Assembly (NCBI RefSeq): GCF_041725775.1
Contig: NZ_JBEUEL010000013.1
Span: 1-64,000, forward strand
Direction of reading: 5' to 3'
DNA length: 64,000 bases
Origin: Pueribacillus sp041725775
GTDB taxonomy: Bacteria > Bacillota > Bacilli > Bacillales > UBA6769
Positions 17,143 to 26,013 of the stretch are shown here, piece by piece. The notes under the pieces are model-generated. The model saw nothing but the letters and a program-made list of their open reading frames with translations. It ran no database searches and was not told where the DNA came from. Position 1 is the stretch's first letter. Every line of letters starts with the position of its first letter. A program made the translations under genes and the position numbers.

Positions 17143-18473
17143 TCATGAAAACAGTAGAACAAAAGATGTGGAGAAATTGGGCACATACGAGTGAAAGCAG
17201 ACCAGCGAAAACATTTTATCCAGCGTCAATTACTGATGTATGTACAATCGTAAAAGAAGCGATTCTACAAAATAAAACGATTCGAGTTGTCGGGGCAGGA
17301 CATTCGTTTACACGTTTAGTGCAAACGGATGATTGGCTAATATCACTCGATTATTTAACAGGCATCGATGATCTGAACGAAGACGAAAAAACAGTGACCG
17401 TGTTCGCTGGAACACGGTTATATGAACTTGGTGAAGAATTAGGAACACGTGGATATTCACAGGAAAACCTAGGAGACATCAATGTTCAAAGTGTTGCCGG
17501 TGCGATATCAACGGGGACACACGGTACAGGCATTGCATTTGGAAACCTTTCGTCACAAGTAACTGAAATTGTACTCGTCACTGCTATGGGAGAAGTATTA
17601 ACTATTTCAGAGGAAGAAAATCCTTATCTGTTAAAAGCATGTCTTCTGTCGTTAGGCACTTTAGGGATCATTGTGAAAGTGACGTTTAAAATTGTAAAAA
17701 GTCCTGTTTATGAGTTCCATAGTTATAAACTAGAATATCGGAAATTAGAAGCACAACTCGAACAATTGATAGAATCGAACCGCCATTTTGAGTTCTATTT
17801 GTTTCCTTATTCGGAACTCGTGCAAATAAAAACGATGAACATAACGGAGAAGCAGCCACAAAAAGCATCGTTCTATCACTTTAAAAATTTGCTATTAGAA
17901 AACTATTTGTTCTATCTCATAAGTGAATGTTGCAGGTTATTGCCGAAAACGAGCAAGTTTTTTAGCCGAGTGTCAGCGAAAGGAGTGGGAACGTCAACAA
18001 TTTCAGCTTACAGTTATCAGTTGTTTGCGACACCACGACTCGTACGTTTTCGCGAAATTGAATATTGTATTCCATTACATTGTTTGACCGACGCCTTGCG
18101 AGAAGTTCGTGAAACAATTGAGAAAAATGAGTATGCGGTACACTTTCCAATTGAATGCCGTACTGTGAAAGCAGACGATATCTGGCTTAGTCCATCGTAT
18201 GAGCGTGACTCAGCATATATCGCGTTCCATATGTACAAAGGTATGCCGTATGAACAGTATTTTTATGATATGGAAGAAATTATGCAAAAATATGAAGGTA
18301 GGCCTCATTGGGGAAAAATGCATAGCGTAAATCGAGAACAATTAAATAAGCTTTATCCGAGATTACAAGAGTTTCTTCATGTTCGTAAACAACTCGATCC
18401 CGATGGCTTATTTTTAAATCCGTATTTAACTGACCTGTTTGGAATAGAGGAGAAGGAAACTGTGAATCTATAA
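17139..18473 (+). CDS. Sugar-1,4-lactone oxidase-like FAD enzyme
   Basis: 444-residue flavoprotein of the D-arabinono/L-gulono-1,4-lactone oxidase family. The PCMH FAD domain has VGAGHSFTRL, where His55 corresponds to the covalent FAD site of aldonolactone oxidases. GAISTGTHGTG and LGTLGIIVKV follow. The C-terminal ALO domain ends with HWGKMH near residue 390 and LDPDGLFLNPYL. The family oxidises aldonolactones or alditols with O2. It overlaps the PLP gene by 4 bp, with GGGGAAGGAG before the start. Function in this pair is unknown. Confidence 0.85.
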   Translation: MIMKTVEQKMWRNWAHTSESRPAKTFYPASITDVCTIVKEAILQNKTIRVVGAGHSFTRLVQTDDWLISLDYLTGIDDLNEDEKTVTVFAGTRLYELGEELGTRGYSQENLGDINVQSVAGAISTGTHGTGIAFGNLSSQVTEIVLVTAMGEVLTISEEENPYLLKACLLSLGTLGIIVKVTFKIVKSPVYEFHSYKLEYRKLEAQLEQLIESNRHFEFYLFPYSELVQIKTMNITEKQPQKASFYHFKNLLLENYLFYLISECCRLLPKTSKFFSRVSAKGVGTSTISAYSYQLFATPRLVRFREIEYCIPLHCLTDALREVRETIEKNEYAVHFPIECRTVKADDIWLSPSYERDSAYIAFHMYKGMPYEQYFYDMEEIMQKYEGRPHWGKMHSVNREQLNKLYPRLQEFLHVRKQLDPDGLFLNPYLTDLFGIEEKETVNL

Positions 18474-18531
18474 TCAAATGACTTTTTGAAATAGAAGCTA
18501 TAAAATTATAACAAAAAATAAAAATCACATA

Positions 18532-18587
18532 TTGACGCTTTTAATGAGAGCGTTTACAATAATAGAAACTGAATGACTGCTCAGTTT
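18532..18587 (+). promoter_or_regulatory. Promoter with near-cre site and FadR-like operator
   Basis: TTGACG (18532-18537), 17-base spacer, TACAAT (18555-18560). A cre-like TGAGAGCGTTTACA (one mismatch to TGNAANCGNWNNCA) overlaps it at 18545-18558. An inverted repeat AAACTGA-N7-TCAGTTT at 18567-18587 starts at the predicted transcription start. Its centre resembles the Bacillus FadR box. Control of the acyl-CoA dehydrogenase by both CcpA and a FadR-like repressor is inferred. Confidence 0.6.
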
Positions 18588-18648
18588 GTCTAAAAATACG
18601 TTACAATTATGGGATTTTTTGGAAATTTCATAAAAGGAGGGTGGAGTC

Positions 18649-19794
18649 GTGAAACATCTTTATTTGTCAGAAGAACACCAAATTTTTCGTCAAGCGTTAC
18701 GAAGATTTTTAGAAAAAGAAGCGGTTCCAAACTACGAACAATGGGAGAAAGATCGTATAATTCCTAGAGAATTTTGGACGAAGATGGGTGAGCAAGGTTT
18801 TCTCTGCCCTAATATTGACGAAGAGTATGGTGGATCAAATGTTGATTGGGGCTTTAATGTCGTTATTAATGAAGAGCTGGAACGCGTAGGTTCAAGTTTA
18901 GTCGGTATCGGTTTGCATAGCGATATCGTCGTTCCTTACATTACTACCTACGGAACGGAAGAACAGAAAGAGCGTTGGCTGCCGAAATGTGTTTCAGGTG
19001 AGATGATTACAGCGATTGGTATGACAGAGCCAGGCACAGGTTCGGACTTAGCAAACATTAAGACGACTGCTATTAAAGATGGAGACTATTATATTGTTAA
19101 CGGTCAAAAAACGTTTATAACTAACGGAATTCATGCGGATCTCGTGATTATTGCTTGTAAAACAGATCCAAATGCAGTTCCGAAGCATCAAGGCATCAGT
19201 TTACTAGCAATTGAGCGCGGAACACCAGGTTTTTCTCGTGGAAGAAAGCTAGATAAAGTCGGTTTACATGCCCAAGATACGGCTGAATTAATTTTTGAAG
19301 AGTGTCGAGTACCAGCTAAAAATTTAATCGGGAATGAAGGCGAAGGTTTTAAATATATGATGGAAAAACTTCAGCAAGAACGTTTAGTCGTTGCTCTCGC
19401 TGCACAAGTTTCATCTGAAGTGATGCTTTCGCAAACGATTGATTATGTGAAAAGTCGTGAAGCATTCGGACAGCCGATAAGCAAATTTCAAAACACGCAG
19501 TTTAAAGTTGTCGAAATGGCAACACAAATTGAAGTAAGTCGCTCATTTCTCGATCAACTCATCGCTGAGCATCTTGAAGGAACAGATGTCGTAACTAAGG
19601 TTTCGATGGCGAAGTGGTGGATAACAAATATGGCGAAATCAATCGCTACTGAATGTATGCAACTTTATGGTGGCTATGGGTATATGGAAGAATATGAAAT
19701 TGCGAGACGTTTTCGCGACATTCCGGTGATGGCGATTTATGCAGGAACGAATGAAATTATGAAAACAATTATCGCAAAAAATATGAATTTATAA
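18649..19794 (+). CDS. Acyl-CoA dehydrogenase, long-chain/isovaleryl-type active site
   Basis: 381-residue acyl-CoA dehydrogenase, FAD-dependent, making 2-enoyl-CoA. The signatures GMTEPGTGSDLANI and QLYGGYGYMEEYEI are present. The C-terminal motif is IYAGTNEIM, so the glutamate used by medium- and short-chain enzymes (YEGT) is replaced by alanine. As in long-chain and isovaleryl-CoA dehydrogenases, the base is then likely helix-G Glu257 (VSSEVML). GTG 18649 follows AAAGGAGGGT. It has its own regulated promoter. It could also serve as the dehydrogenase partner of the kinase at 43527. Confidence 0.92.
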   Translation: MKHLYLSEEHQIFRQALRRFLEKEAVPNYEQWEKDRIIPREFWTKMGEQGFLCPNIDEEYGGSNVDWGFNVVINEELERVGSSLVGIGLHSDIVVPYITTYGTEEQKERWLPKCVSGEMITAIGMTEPGTGSDLANIKTTAIKDGDYYIVNGQKTFITNGIHADLVIIACKTDPNAVPKHQGISLLAIERGTPGFSRGRKLDKVGLHAQDTAELIFEECRVPAKNLIGNEGEGFKYMMEKLQQERLVVALAAQVSSEVMLSQTIDYVKSREAFGQPISKFQNTQFKVVEMATQIEVSRSFLDQLIAEHLEGTDVVTKVSMAKWWITNMAKSIATECMQLYGGYGYMEEYEIARRFRDIPVMAIYAGTNEIMKTIIAKNMNL

Positions 19795-19884
19795 AAACTA
19801 CGTCACATGGATTAACTGACGGGACGTGCTTAAGCAAACGTTGCATAGAACGTCCTGCTTTTTAACTTTCGTAATGATGTTATG

Positions 19885-19899
19885 TGAACCGTCGGTTCA
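19885..19899 (+). promoter_or_regulatory. Palindrome upstream of acyl-CoA ligase
   Basis: TGAACC-GTC-GGTTCA perfect inverted repeat, 68 bp before the ligase start; a TetR-type operator shape. The binding protein is not in view. Confidence 0.4.
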
Positions 19900-19966
19900 T
19901 ATTAAATGTTTAATTATAAATTTTATTGTGAAAAGGCTTACAAATAAAACAGGGGGTAATGAAACA

Positions 19967-21580
19967 ATGATGAACACACAGCTAACGTTAGATAAGTTGC
20001 TAGAAAGGGCAGAAAACTATTTTCCAAAAAAAGAAATCGTTTCACGCACAGTTACTGGAATTCACCGTTTTACGTATGCAGAATTTGGTCTACGGACGAG
20101 AAGATTAGCGAGTGCCCTTGAAAAATTAGGTGTGGAAAGAGGTGATCGTGTCGGGACACTTGCGTGGAACGATCATCGTCATTTAGAAGCATATTTTGCG
20201 ATTCCGAGTATGGGTGCTGTTTTGCATACGATAAACATTCGTCTATCTACTGAACATTTAACGTACATCATAAACAACGCTGAAGATAAGGTGCTGCTCA
20301 TTGATGATGGGTTATTACCTCTACTCGAGCAAATAAAAGACAACATTCCTTCGGTAAAAGCGTTCATCGTTTTAACCGATGAGCAAGAACTGCCGAATAC
20401 GTCACTTAAACCGGTGTATCATTATGAAACACTGATTAAAGAAGGCAATGCAAATTTTCAATTTCCAGACGATCTAGATGAGAATGAATCAGCAGGTATG
20501 TGTTATACGTCGGCAACGACAGGAAATCCGAAAGGTGTTCTGTATACTCATCGCAGTATTGTATTGCATAGTATGACTGTCGGTTTAGTCGATACACTCG
20601 CTTTATCTGAATCGGATGTTGCGATGCCAGTCGTTCCAATGTTTCACGTAAACGCTTGGGGAATGCCTTTTTCAGCCGTATGGTTTGGAGCGACACAAGT
20701 TTTACCTGGACCGAACTTTACACCAAAAGTACTTGCAAAATTAATTGAATCGGAAAAAGTAACGATGACAGCTGGAGTACCGACGATTTGGCTCGGTTTA
20801 CTTCAAGAAATCGAATCAGGAAGTTACGATATGTCCAGCTTAACGAGAGTCATTTGTGGTGGATCGGCAGCGCCGAAAAGTCTCATTCGTGCATATGAAG
20901 AAAAGCATAACATTCCGTTTCTCCATGCGTATGGCATGACGGAAACGAGCCCGTTAGTTACAGTATCACGATTAAAAAGTTACCAACAAGAGTTACCTTA
21001 TGAAGAAAGATTGGAGTATCGTTCTAAACAGGGGCTGCTTGCACCGGGTGTTGAAGCAAAAATTGTTAATGAAAATGGCGAAGTCCCTCGTGATGGTAAA
21101 GAAATGGGCGAATTGCTTTTACGTGGACCATGGATTACTGATCATTATTATAAAGAGCCAGAGAAAACGGCAGAAGCGATTCGTGACGGCTGGCTTTATA
21201 CTGGTGATATTGCGACGATTGATGAAGAAGGCTTTATTAAGCTCGTTGATCGAACGAAAGACCTCGTTAAAAGTGGTGGTGAATGGATCTCTTCAGTTGA
21301 TTTAGAAAATGCAATCATGGCTCATGAAGCTGTATTTGAGGCTGCGGTCATCGCTGTTCCGCATCCGCGTTGGCAAGAACGTCCTGTTGCAGCTGTCGTA
21401 CTTAAAGAAGACTTTAAAGGAAAAATATCGAAGGATGATATTTTAGACTTTATTTCACCGCAATTTGCGAAATGGTGGCTTCCTGACGATGTTATCTTTA
21501 TTGATGAAATTCCGAAAACGTCTGTCGGAAAATTTTTAAAACGTGAATTACGTGAGCAGTTAAAAGATCATCTAGCTTGA
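19967..21580 (+). CDS. Medium/long-chain fatty acid-CoA ligase
   Basis: 537-residue AMP-forming acyl-CoA synthetase. The P-loop-like motif is YTSATTGNPKGV near residue 180, with Ala in place of the common Gly. YGMTETSP, the YTGDIA adenylate motif, DRTKDLVKSGGEWIS hinge region and C-terminal PKTSVGKFLKR with its catalytic lysine are all present. It activates carboxylic acids to acyl-CoA. ATG 19967 follows AGGGGGT at 19951-19957. It lies downstream of the acyl-CoA dehydrogenase with its own palindrome between. It resembles AlkK/medium-chain-type ligases more than LcfA. Confidence 0.9.
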   Translation: MMNTQLTLDKLLERAENYFPKKEIVSRTVTGIHRFTYAEFGLRTRRLASALEKLGVERGDRVGTLAWNDHRHLEAYFAIPSMGAVLHTINIRLSTEHLTYIINNAEDKVLLIDDGLLPLLEQIKDNIPSVKAFIVLTDEQELPNTSLKPVYHYETLIKEGNANFQFPDDLDENESAGMCYTSATTGNPKGVLYTHRSIVLHSMTVGLVDTLALSESDVAMPVVPMFHVNAWGMPFSAVWFGATQVLPGPNFTPKVLAKLIESEKVTMTAGVPTIWLGLLQEIESGSYDMSSLTRVICGGSAAPKSLIRAYEEKHNIPFLHAYGMTETSPLVTVSRLKSYQQELPYEERLEYRSKQGLLAPGVEAKIVNENGEVPRDGKEMGELLLRGPWITDHYYKEPEKTAEAIRDGWLYTGDIATIDEEGFIKLVDRTKDLVKSGGEWISSVDLENAIMAHEAVFEAAVIAVPHPRWQERPVAAVVLKEDFKGKISKDDILDFISPQFAKWWLPDDVIFIDEIPKTSVGKFLKRELREQLKDHLA

Positions 21581-21593
21581 CCATCGTACGATA

Positions 21594-21622
21594 GGGAGAG
21601 AATTCATTTTCTCTCCTTTTAT
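21594..21622 (+). terminator. Intrinsic terminator of acyl-CoA ligase
   Basis: GGAGAGAA / TTCTCTCC stem with loop TTCATT-like, then TTTTATTATTTT. Confidence 0.7.
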
Positions 21623-21839
21623 TATTTTCTTTTCCCAGTTACTCCTTACTTACACAACTCCGCTTACATAACCTCAATAGGCTATCGCTCTTTACAAAAC
21701 AATCTTAATAAACATAAATCCTCTTCACTATCGTTTTGAATCGTTTATCAGTCATAGTGAACGTGGAACATTATGGGCATTTATTTAATAGTATATGTCA
21801 GTCTATCGTTTGCATTGTTTCGTTGGAAAGGGGATTTCG

Positions 21840-22550
21840 ATGGGAGATAAATTGACATATTTAACGTGGACTGAGGACAAAGCGAAAGAAATTGAAAAAA
21901 ATTTTAAAGACTGTTTTGATGTATTGGGATGGGCATTTCGTGAGTACGGTAATGAAATCGTGTACGCTTGTAGTTTTGGAATAGAAGGGATTGTACTCAT
22001 TGATTTAATTAGCAAAGTGAAAAAAGATGCCCGTGTGATTTTCCTAGACACTCATTTACATTTTAAAGAAACGTACGAATTGATTGAAAAAGTAAAAAAG
22101 CGTTATCCCGCTCTTAACATTAAAATAATAGAGCCTGTCTTAACACTTGAAGAGCAAGCGAATAAATTCGGAGAGCGACTATGGGAAAGAGAGCCAAATG
22201 AATGTTGTCACATTCGAAAAGTCCAACCGCTTGCCGAAGCATTGATAGAAATTCCTGCTTGGATTTCCGGAATTCGAAGAGAACAGTCGGAAGCGAGAAG
22301 AAATACGAATTACATTAATAAAGACGTTAAATTTCAATCGATCAAAATTTGTCCGCTTATCGATTGGACATTAGATGAAATATGGACATATGTGAAGTTG
22401 CACGAGTTGGATTATAATGAACTGCACGATCGAGGGTTTCCAAGCATTGGATGTGAAATGTGCACACTTCCTGCTACTGATCCGACCGATGAACGCTCAG
22501 GACGTTGGGTACAGTTTGAGAAAACTGAGTGTGGTCTTCACTCATTTTAA
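21840..22550 (+). CDS. cysH: Phosphoadenylyl/adenylyl-sulfate reductase
   Basis: 236-residue thioredoxin-dependent PAPS/APS reductase that makes sulfite. The PAPS-reductase fold shows ACSFGIEG and FLDTHLHF. The Fe-S cysteine pairs NECCHIRKV and GCEMC of the APS-using, 4Fe-4S type are present, and the C-terminal catalytic Cys is in ECGLH. ATG 21840 has GAAAGGGGA upstream. It is the first gene of cysH-cysP-sat-cysC. No S-box (SAM) riboswitch or T-box is apparent in the 220 bp upstream, unlike B. subtilis cysH. Confidence 0.93.
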   Translation: MGDKLTYLTWTEDKAKEIEKNFKDCFDVLGWAFREYGNEIVYACSFGIEGIVLIDLISKVKKDARVIFLDTHLHFKETYELIEKVKKRYPALNIKIIEPVLTLEEQANKFGERLWEREPNECCHIRKVQPLAEALIEIPAWISGIRREQSEARRNTNYINKDVKFQSIKICPLIDWTLDEIWTYVKLHELDYNELHDRGFPSIGCEMCTLPATDPTDERSGRWVQFEKTECGLHSF

Positions 22551-22571
22551 ATAGAGAGTTCGTGGTGAGAA

Positions 22572-23642
22572 ATGGTTACTATAATAGCATTCGCAATTGC
22601 ATTATTTTTCGCAATGAATATTGGCGCAAGTGGAGCAGCTGCATCGATGGGCATTGCATACGGGTCAGGAGCTGTGAAATGGCGTAAATTGGCGCTACTT
22701 ATTAGTGCACTTGGGATTTTTGTTGGAGCTGCGATTGGTGGAGGAGCAGTTATGAAAACAATCGGTTCTGGTCTTATTCCAACGTCGATCATCTCTATTC
22801 AACTCACAGTTATCATTTTATTTGGAGCAACGTTAACATTATTTATTGCAAATTTGCTCGGTATTCCACTTTCAACGAGTGAAGTGACAGTCGGTTCAGT
22901 CGTTGGAGTCGGAATCGCTTATAACTCCGTTTTTTTTGGAAGTGTCTTAAATATTATAATCTGGTGGATTGTTATTCCGATCGTCGCATTTATGCTCGCC
23001 TTTTTATTTGGGAAAATTCTCATTTGGAGTGAACGAACTTTTCCGATGATTCATCAGAAAAAGGTGTATAAATGGTTCGTTATTTTAATTATCGTCGCTG
23101 GCTTTTTAGAGGCATTTTCTGCTGGAATGAATAATGCAGCGAATGCGTTTGGTCCACTTGTCGGAGCAGGAGTCATTACGATTCAACAAGGAATGTTATT
23201 AGGCGGATTGTTTGTAGCGCTTGGAGCTCTATTTTTAGGTGGAAAAGTGATCGAAACGAACGGAAAAAAAATTACAAACCTTTCGCTTCTCGAGGGCATT
23301 ACAATATCAAGTACAAGCGCAAGTCTCGTTATCGTTGCTTCAATTTTTGGAATACCGATTCCGATGACGCAAATTACGACGACTGGCATATTAGGAATGG
23401 GTGCCTCGAAAGTAGGCGTCTCGATTTTTAAACGAAACATCATAAAGAAAATAGTGACCGTTTGGTTAGTCTCACCAATGTTTTCACTCGCCATTTCGTA
23501 CGGATTCGTCAAACTTTTTCTAGATGATGATGTGTATACGTTAGTTGCTATTGTTAGTGTTTTATTCGCTACGATCGGTACGATGGTACTTATGAAATTA
23601 ACGAAACGAGAACGGGAGAGGATTTTAAATGACGGTAAGTAG
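22572..23642 (+). CDS. cysP: CysP-type sulfate permease (PiT family)
   Basis: 356-residue membrane protein of the inorganic phosphate transporter family, with about ten hydrophobic segments. It has the duplicated PiT signatures, GASGAAASMGIAYG near the start and SAGMNNAANAFGPLVGAG in the second half. Position between cysH and sat identifies it as the sulfate uptake protein CysP rather than a phosphate carrier. The start is 21 bp after cysH, and the end overlaps sat by 14 bp. Confidence 0.9.
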   Translation: MVTIIAFAIALFFAMNIGASGAAASMGIAYGSGAVKWRKLALLISALGIFVGAAIGGGAVMKTIGSGLIPTSIISIQLTVIILFGATLTLFIANLLGIPLSTSEVTVGSVVGVGIAYNSVFFGSVLNIIIWWIVIPIVAFMLAFLFGKILIWSERTFPMIHQKKVYKWFVILIIVAGFLEAFSAGMNNAANAFGPLVGAGVITIQQGMLLGGLFVALGALFLGGKVIETNGKKITNLSLLEGITISSTSASLVIVASIFGIPIPMTQITTTGILGMGASKVGVSIFKRNIIKKIVTVWLVSPMFSLAISYGFVKLFLDDDVYTLVAIVSVLFATIGTMVLMKLTKRERERILNDGK

Positions 23643-24756
23643 TCCACATGGCGGTGTTCTTATTAATCGGATCGATCTTCAAGCAGATGTTCATCACATA
23701 CTTAAAGAAATTGAAATCGATCGTGTCGCATTAAGTGATTTAGAATTACTGGCAAATGGTGCTTACAGTCCGTTAGATGGGTTTATGAATAGTGAAGATT
23801 ATGAATCAGTCTTACGACGTATGCGTGTTGCAGATGGGACGTTATGGAGTATTCCGATTACGTTGCCAGTTGATGAAAAAATAGCAGAGACAATCAAGAT
23901 TGGCGATAAAGTAAGGCTTATGTATCGAGGTAATGCATATGGTGTTATTCATGTGACTGAACTATATTCACCGAACAAACGAGTCGAAGCGAGTTATGTT
24001 TTTGGAACGACGGATCGGAATCATCCTGGTGTAAATAAATTGTTTGAGCGTCCAAACATCTACGTTGCTGGTCCGATTACGTTAATTCGCCGTCCTAAAA
24101 AAGAATTTCCTGAATACCATTTTGATCCGATAGAAACGCGTGAAAAATTTCAGCAATTAGGTTGGAAGACGATTGTCGGTTTTCAAACCCGTAATCCTGT
24201 TCATCGTGCTCATGAATATATTCAAAAAGTTGCACTTGAAATCGTCGACGGATTATTTTTAAATCCTCTTGTTGGAGAAACGAAGTCAGATGATATTCCT
24301 GCTGATCTTAGAATGAAAAGCTATGAAGCATTATTAAATGAATTTTATCCAAATGATCGAGTTTGGCTAGCGACCTTTTCAGCTGCGATGAGATATGCAG
24401 GTCCTCGTGAAGCGATTTTTCATGCGATTGTCCGTAAAAACTTCGGTTGTACACACTTTATTGTAGGTCGTGATCATGCAGGGGTTGGTGATTATTACGG
24501 CACATATGAAGCTCAACAATTGATAAGCCAATACGAAGAGGAACTCGGAATTCAAATTTTCAAATTCGAACATAGTTTTTATTGTAAAGCGTGTGGCAAC
24601 ATGGCATCAGCAAGAACGTGTCCCCATAATCAAGAAGAACATATCATTTTGTCAGGAACAAAAGTAAGGGAAATGCTCAAGAAAGGGGAATTTCCTCCAG
24701 TACAGTTCAGTCGTCCAGAAGTAATCAAAGTGTTAATAAATAGAAAGAAATATTAA
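23629..24756 (+). CDS. sat: Sulfate adenylyltransferase (ATP sulfurylase)
   Basis: 375-residue ATP sulfurylase, sulfate plus ATP to APS. The active-site motifs are QTRNPVHRAHEY and GRDHAGVGDYYG. A YCKACGNMASARTCPH stretch offers cysteines for metal, common in this class, and LSGTKVREML is present. It starts inside the 3' end of cysP, giving translational coupling. Confidence 0.95.
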   Translation: MTVSSPHGGVLINRIDLQADVHHILKEIEIDRVALSDLELLANGAYSPLDGFMNSEDYESVLRRMRVADGTLWSIPITLPVDEKIAETIKIGDKVRLMYRGNAYGVIHVTELYSPNKRVEASYVFGTTDRNHPGVNKLFERPNIYVAGPITLIRRPKKEFPEYHFDPIETREKFQQLGWKTIVGFQTRNPVHRAHEYIQKVALEIVDGLFLNPLVGETKSDDIPADLRMKSYEALLNEFYPNDRVWLATFSAAMRYAGPREAIFHAIVRKNFGCTHFIVGRDHAGVGDYYGTYEAQQLISQYEEELGIQIFKFEHSFYCKACGNMASARTCPHNQEEHIILSGTKVREMLKKGEFPPVQFSRPEVIKVLINRKKY

Positions 24757-24829
24757 AAGCGATTTGAACTTTTAATCACTTATGCTAAGGAAGTCAACAT
24801 GTCTGTATATATAGGGGGCTTTGGAAACG

Positions 24830-25429
24830 ATGACGATCACAAAAAATGTAATGTGGCATAAAGCAGTGGTGACGAAAGAAGATAGGAATCAACTTAATCA
24901 ACATCGAAGTGCAGTCATATGGTTTACAGGATTGTCTGGTTCTGGAAAATCGACATTAGCAAATGCGGTTGATTTAAAGTTGTTTCAAAACAAAGTGAGA
25001 AGCTACGTGCTTGATGGTGACAACATCCGTCACGGATTAAATCGAGGATTGGGATTTAGTGAACGTGATCGAAAAGAAAACATACGTCGAATTGGTGAAG
25101 TAGCAAAATTATTTGTTGATAGTGGGATCATTACATTAACTGCCTTTATTTCGCCATTTCAGGAAGATCGTGACCGAGTGAGGCAATTGTTTCGTAATAA
25201 AGAATTTATTGAAGTGTATGTCAAATGCGCGCTTGAAGAATGTGAAAGACGTGATCCGAAAGGATTGTATAAGAAAGCTAGAATCGGTGAGATCCAACAT
25301 TTTACTGGAATTAGCTCGCCGTATGAAGCGCCCTTAAATCCTGAAATTATAATTGATACCGAACATGTTGCAGTTGATGAAGCTTCAACGAAAATTATCG
25401 ACTATTTACGCCGGAATAAGATAATTTAA
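24830..25429 (+). CDS. cysC: Adenylyl-sulfate kinase
   Basis: 199-residue APS kinase, APS to PAPS. It has the P-loop GLSGSGKST near residue 36, LDGDNIRHGLNRGLGF, and the FISPFQEDRDRVR lid segment. ATG 24830 is preferred; a TTG at 24821 is too close to AGGGGG (24813-24818). It is the last gene of the sulfate operon. A hairpin follows that also serves the convergent small gene. Confidence 0.93.
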   Translation: MTITKNVMWHKAVVTKEDRNQLNQHRSAVIWFTGLSGSGKSTLANAVDLKLFQNKVRSYVLDGDNIRHGLNRGLGFSERDRKENIRRIGEVAKLFVDSGIITLTAFISPFQEDRDRVRQLFRNKEFIEVYVKCALEECERRDPKGLYKKARIGEIQHFTGISSPYEAPLNPEIIIDTEHVAVDEASTKIIDYLRRNKII

Positions 25430-25436
25430 AACGTTA

Positions 25437-25468
25437 AAGGCTTAAGCGTGAATATATGCTTAAGCCTT
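25437..25468. terminator. Bidirectional terminator between cysC and ytzI-like gene
   Basis: AAGGCTTAAGC / GCTTAAGCCTT eleven-base stem with ten-base loop, overlapping the stop of the minus-strand gene. Confidence 0.6.
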
Positions 25469-25639
25469 GTCGTCATCGTCTGAATTTCGTTCGTTAGCAA
25501 ACCTATTTTGTACGTCCTCATTAACATCCGTATCTATCGTATGTTTGTAAGCGTACCCCTTTACGATAACCCATACACTTGCCCATAATACAATGATTGT
25601 GATAACTACTGATATGACGATAACCGTCATCGGTGTCAT
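25460..25639 (-). CDS. YtzI-like small membrane protein
   Basis: 59-residue protein. Residues 1-26 form one strongly hydrophobic helix (VIVISVVITIIVLWASVWVI). KGYAYKHTIDTD follows, the segment that marks Bacillus YtzI-like proteins, and then an acidic tail ending in DDDDKA. ATG at 25637-25639 follows a good GGAGGGGT. Role unknown. It is convergent with cysC and shares its terminator. Confidence 0.75.
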   Translation of the reverse strand: MTPMTVIVISVVITIIVLWASVWVIVKGYAYKHTIDTDVNEDVQNRFANERNSDDDDKA

Positions 25640-26013
25640 AGTACCCCTCCAATGCTATGTAATAATCGTGGAATGTTTTAACTGAATGAACAACTTTTAT
25701 AAATGCTAATCTTTATTATAGAACATTTTATAACACACTTATAGTGAAGAGTATAAAGTTCAGCTAATTGACAATTTTTATTTGCAAAGGATAATTTATA
25801 AAAATTTAATATAATAGTAAATAAAACAATATTATGAATTTTATATGTTTACAAATAATTCAATATCAATTAAAATGAATCTATAAACCGTGAAGAAATA
25901 CCTAAATTGTAAACGGTTACAACATAGTGGAGGTGGTAGATAATAATCTTTTTCTATTTATCTATCAACATGATGCACATCAATCAAACTATTAATGTTG
26001 AGGGGGTTTCGAA
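25640..26013 (+). promoter_or_regulatory. Leader of binding-protein gene with promoter and perfect cre site
   Basis: This 370-bp gap holds TTGACA (25768-25773), 16-base spacer and GATAAT (25790-25795), a good sigma-A promoter. A perfect cre site TGTAAACGGTTACA lies at 25908-25921, downstream of the start, where CcpA binding would block transcription. An AGGGGGT ribosome site ends the leader at 26001-26007. Confidence 0.6.

Noticed and set aside
21623..21839. Possible S-box (SAM) or T-box riboswitch before cysH
   Set aside because: No conserved GAGGGA...GGC core, T-box sequence or terminator/antiterminator pair could be found in these 220 bases.
22572..23642. Phosphate transporter (PiT)
   Set aside because: Family motif is shared, but the gene lies inside the sulfate assimilation operon, so CysP is the better call.
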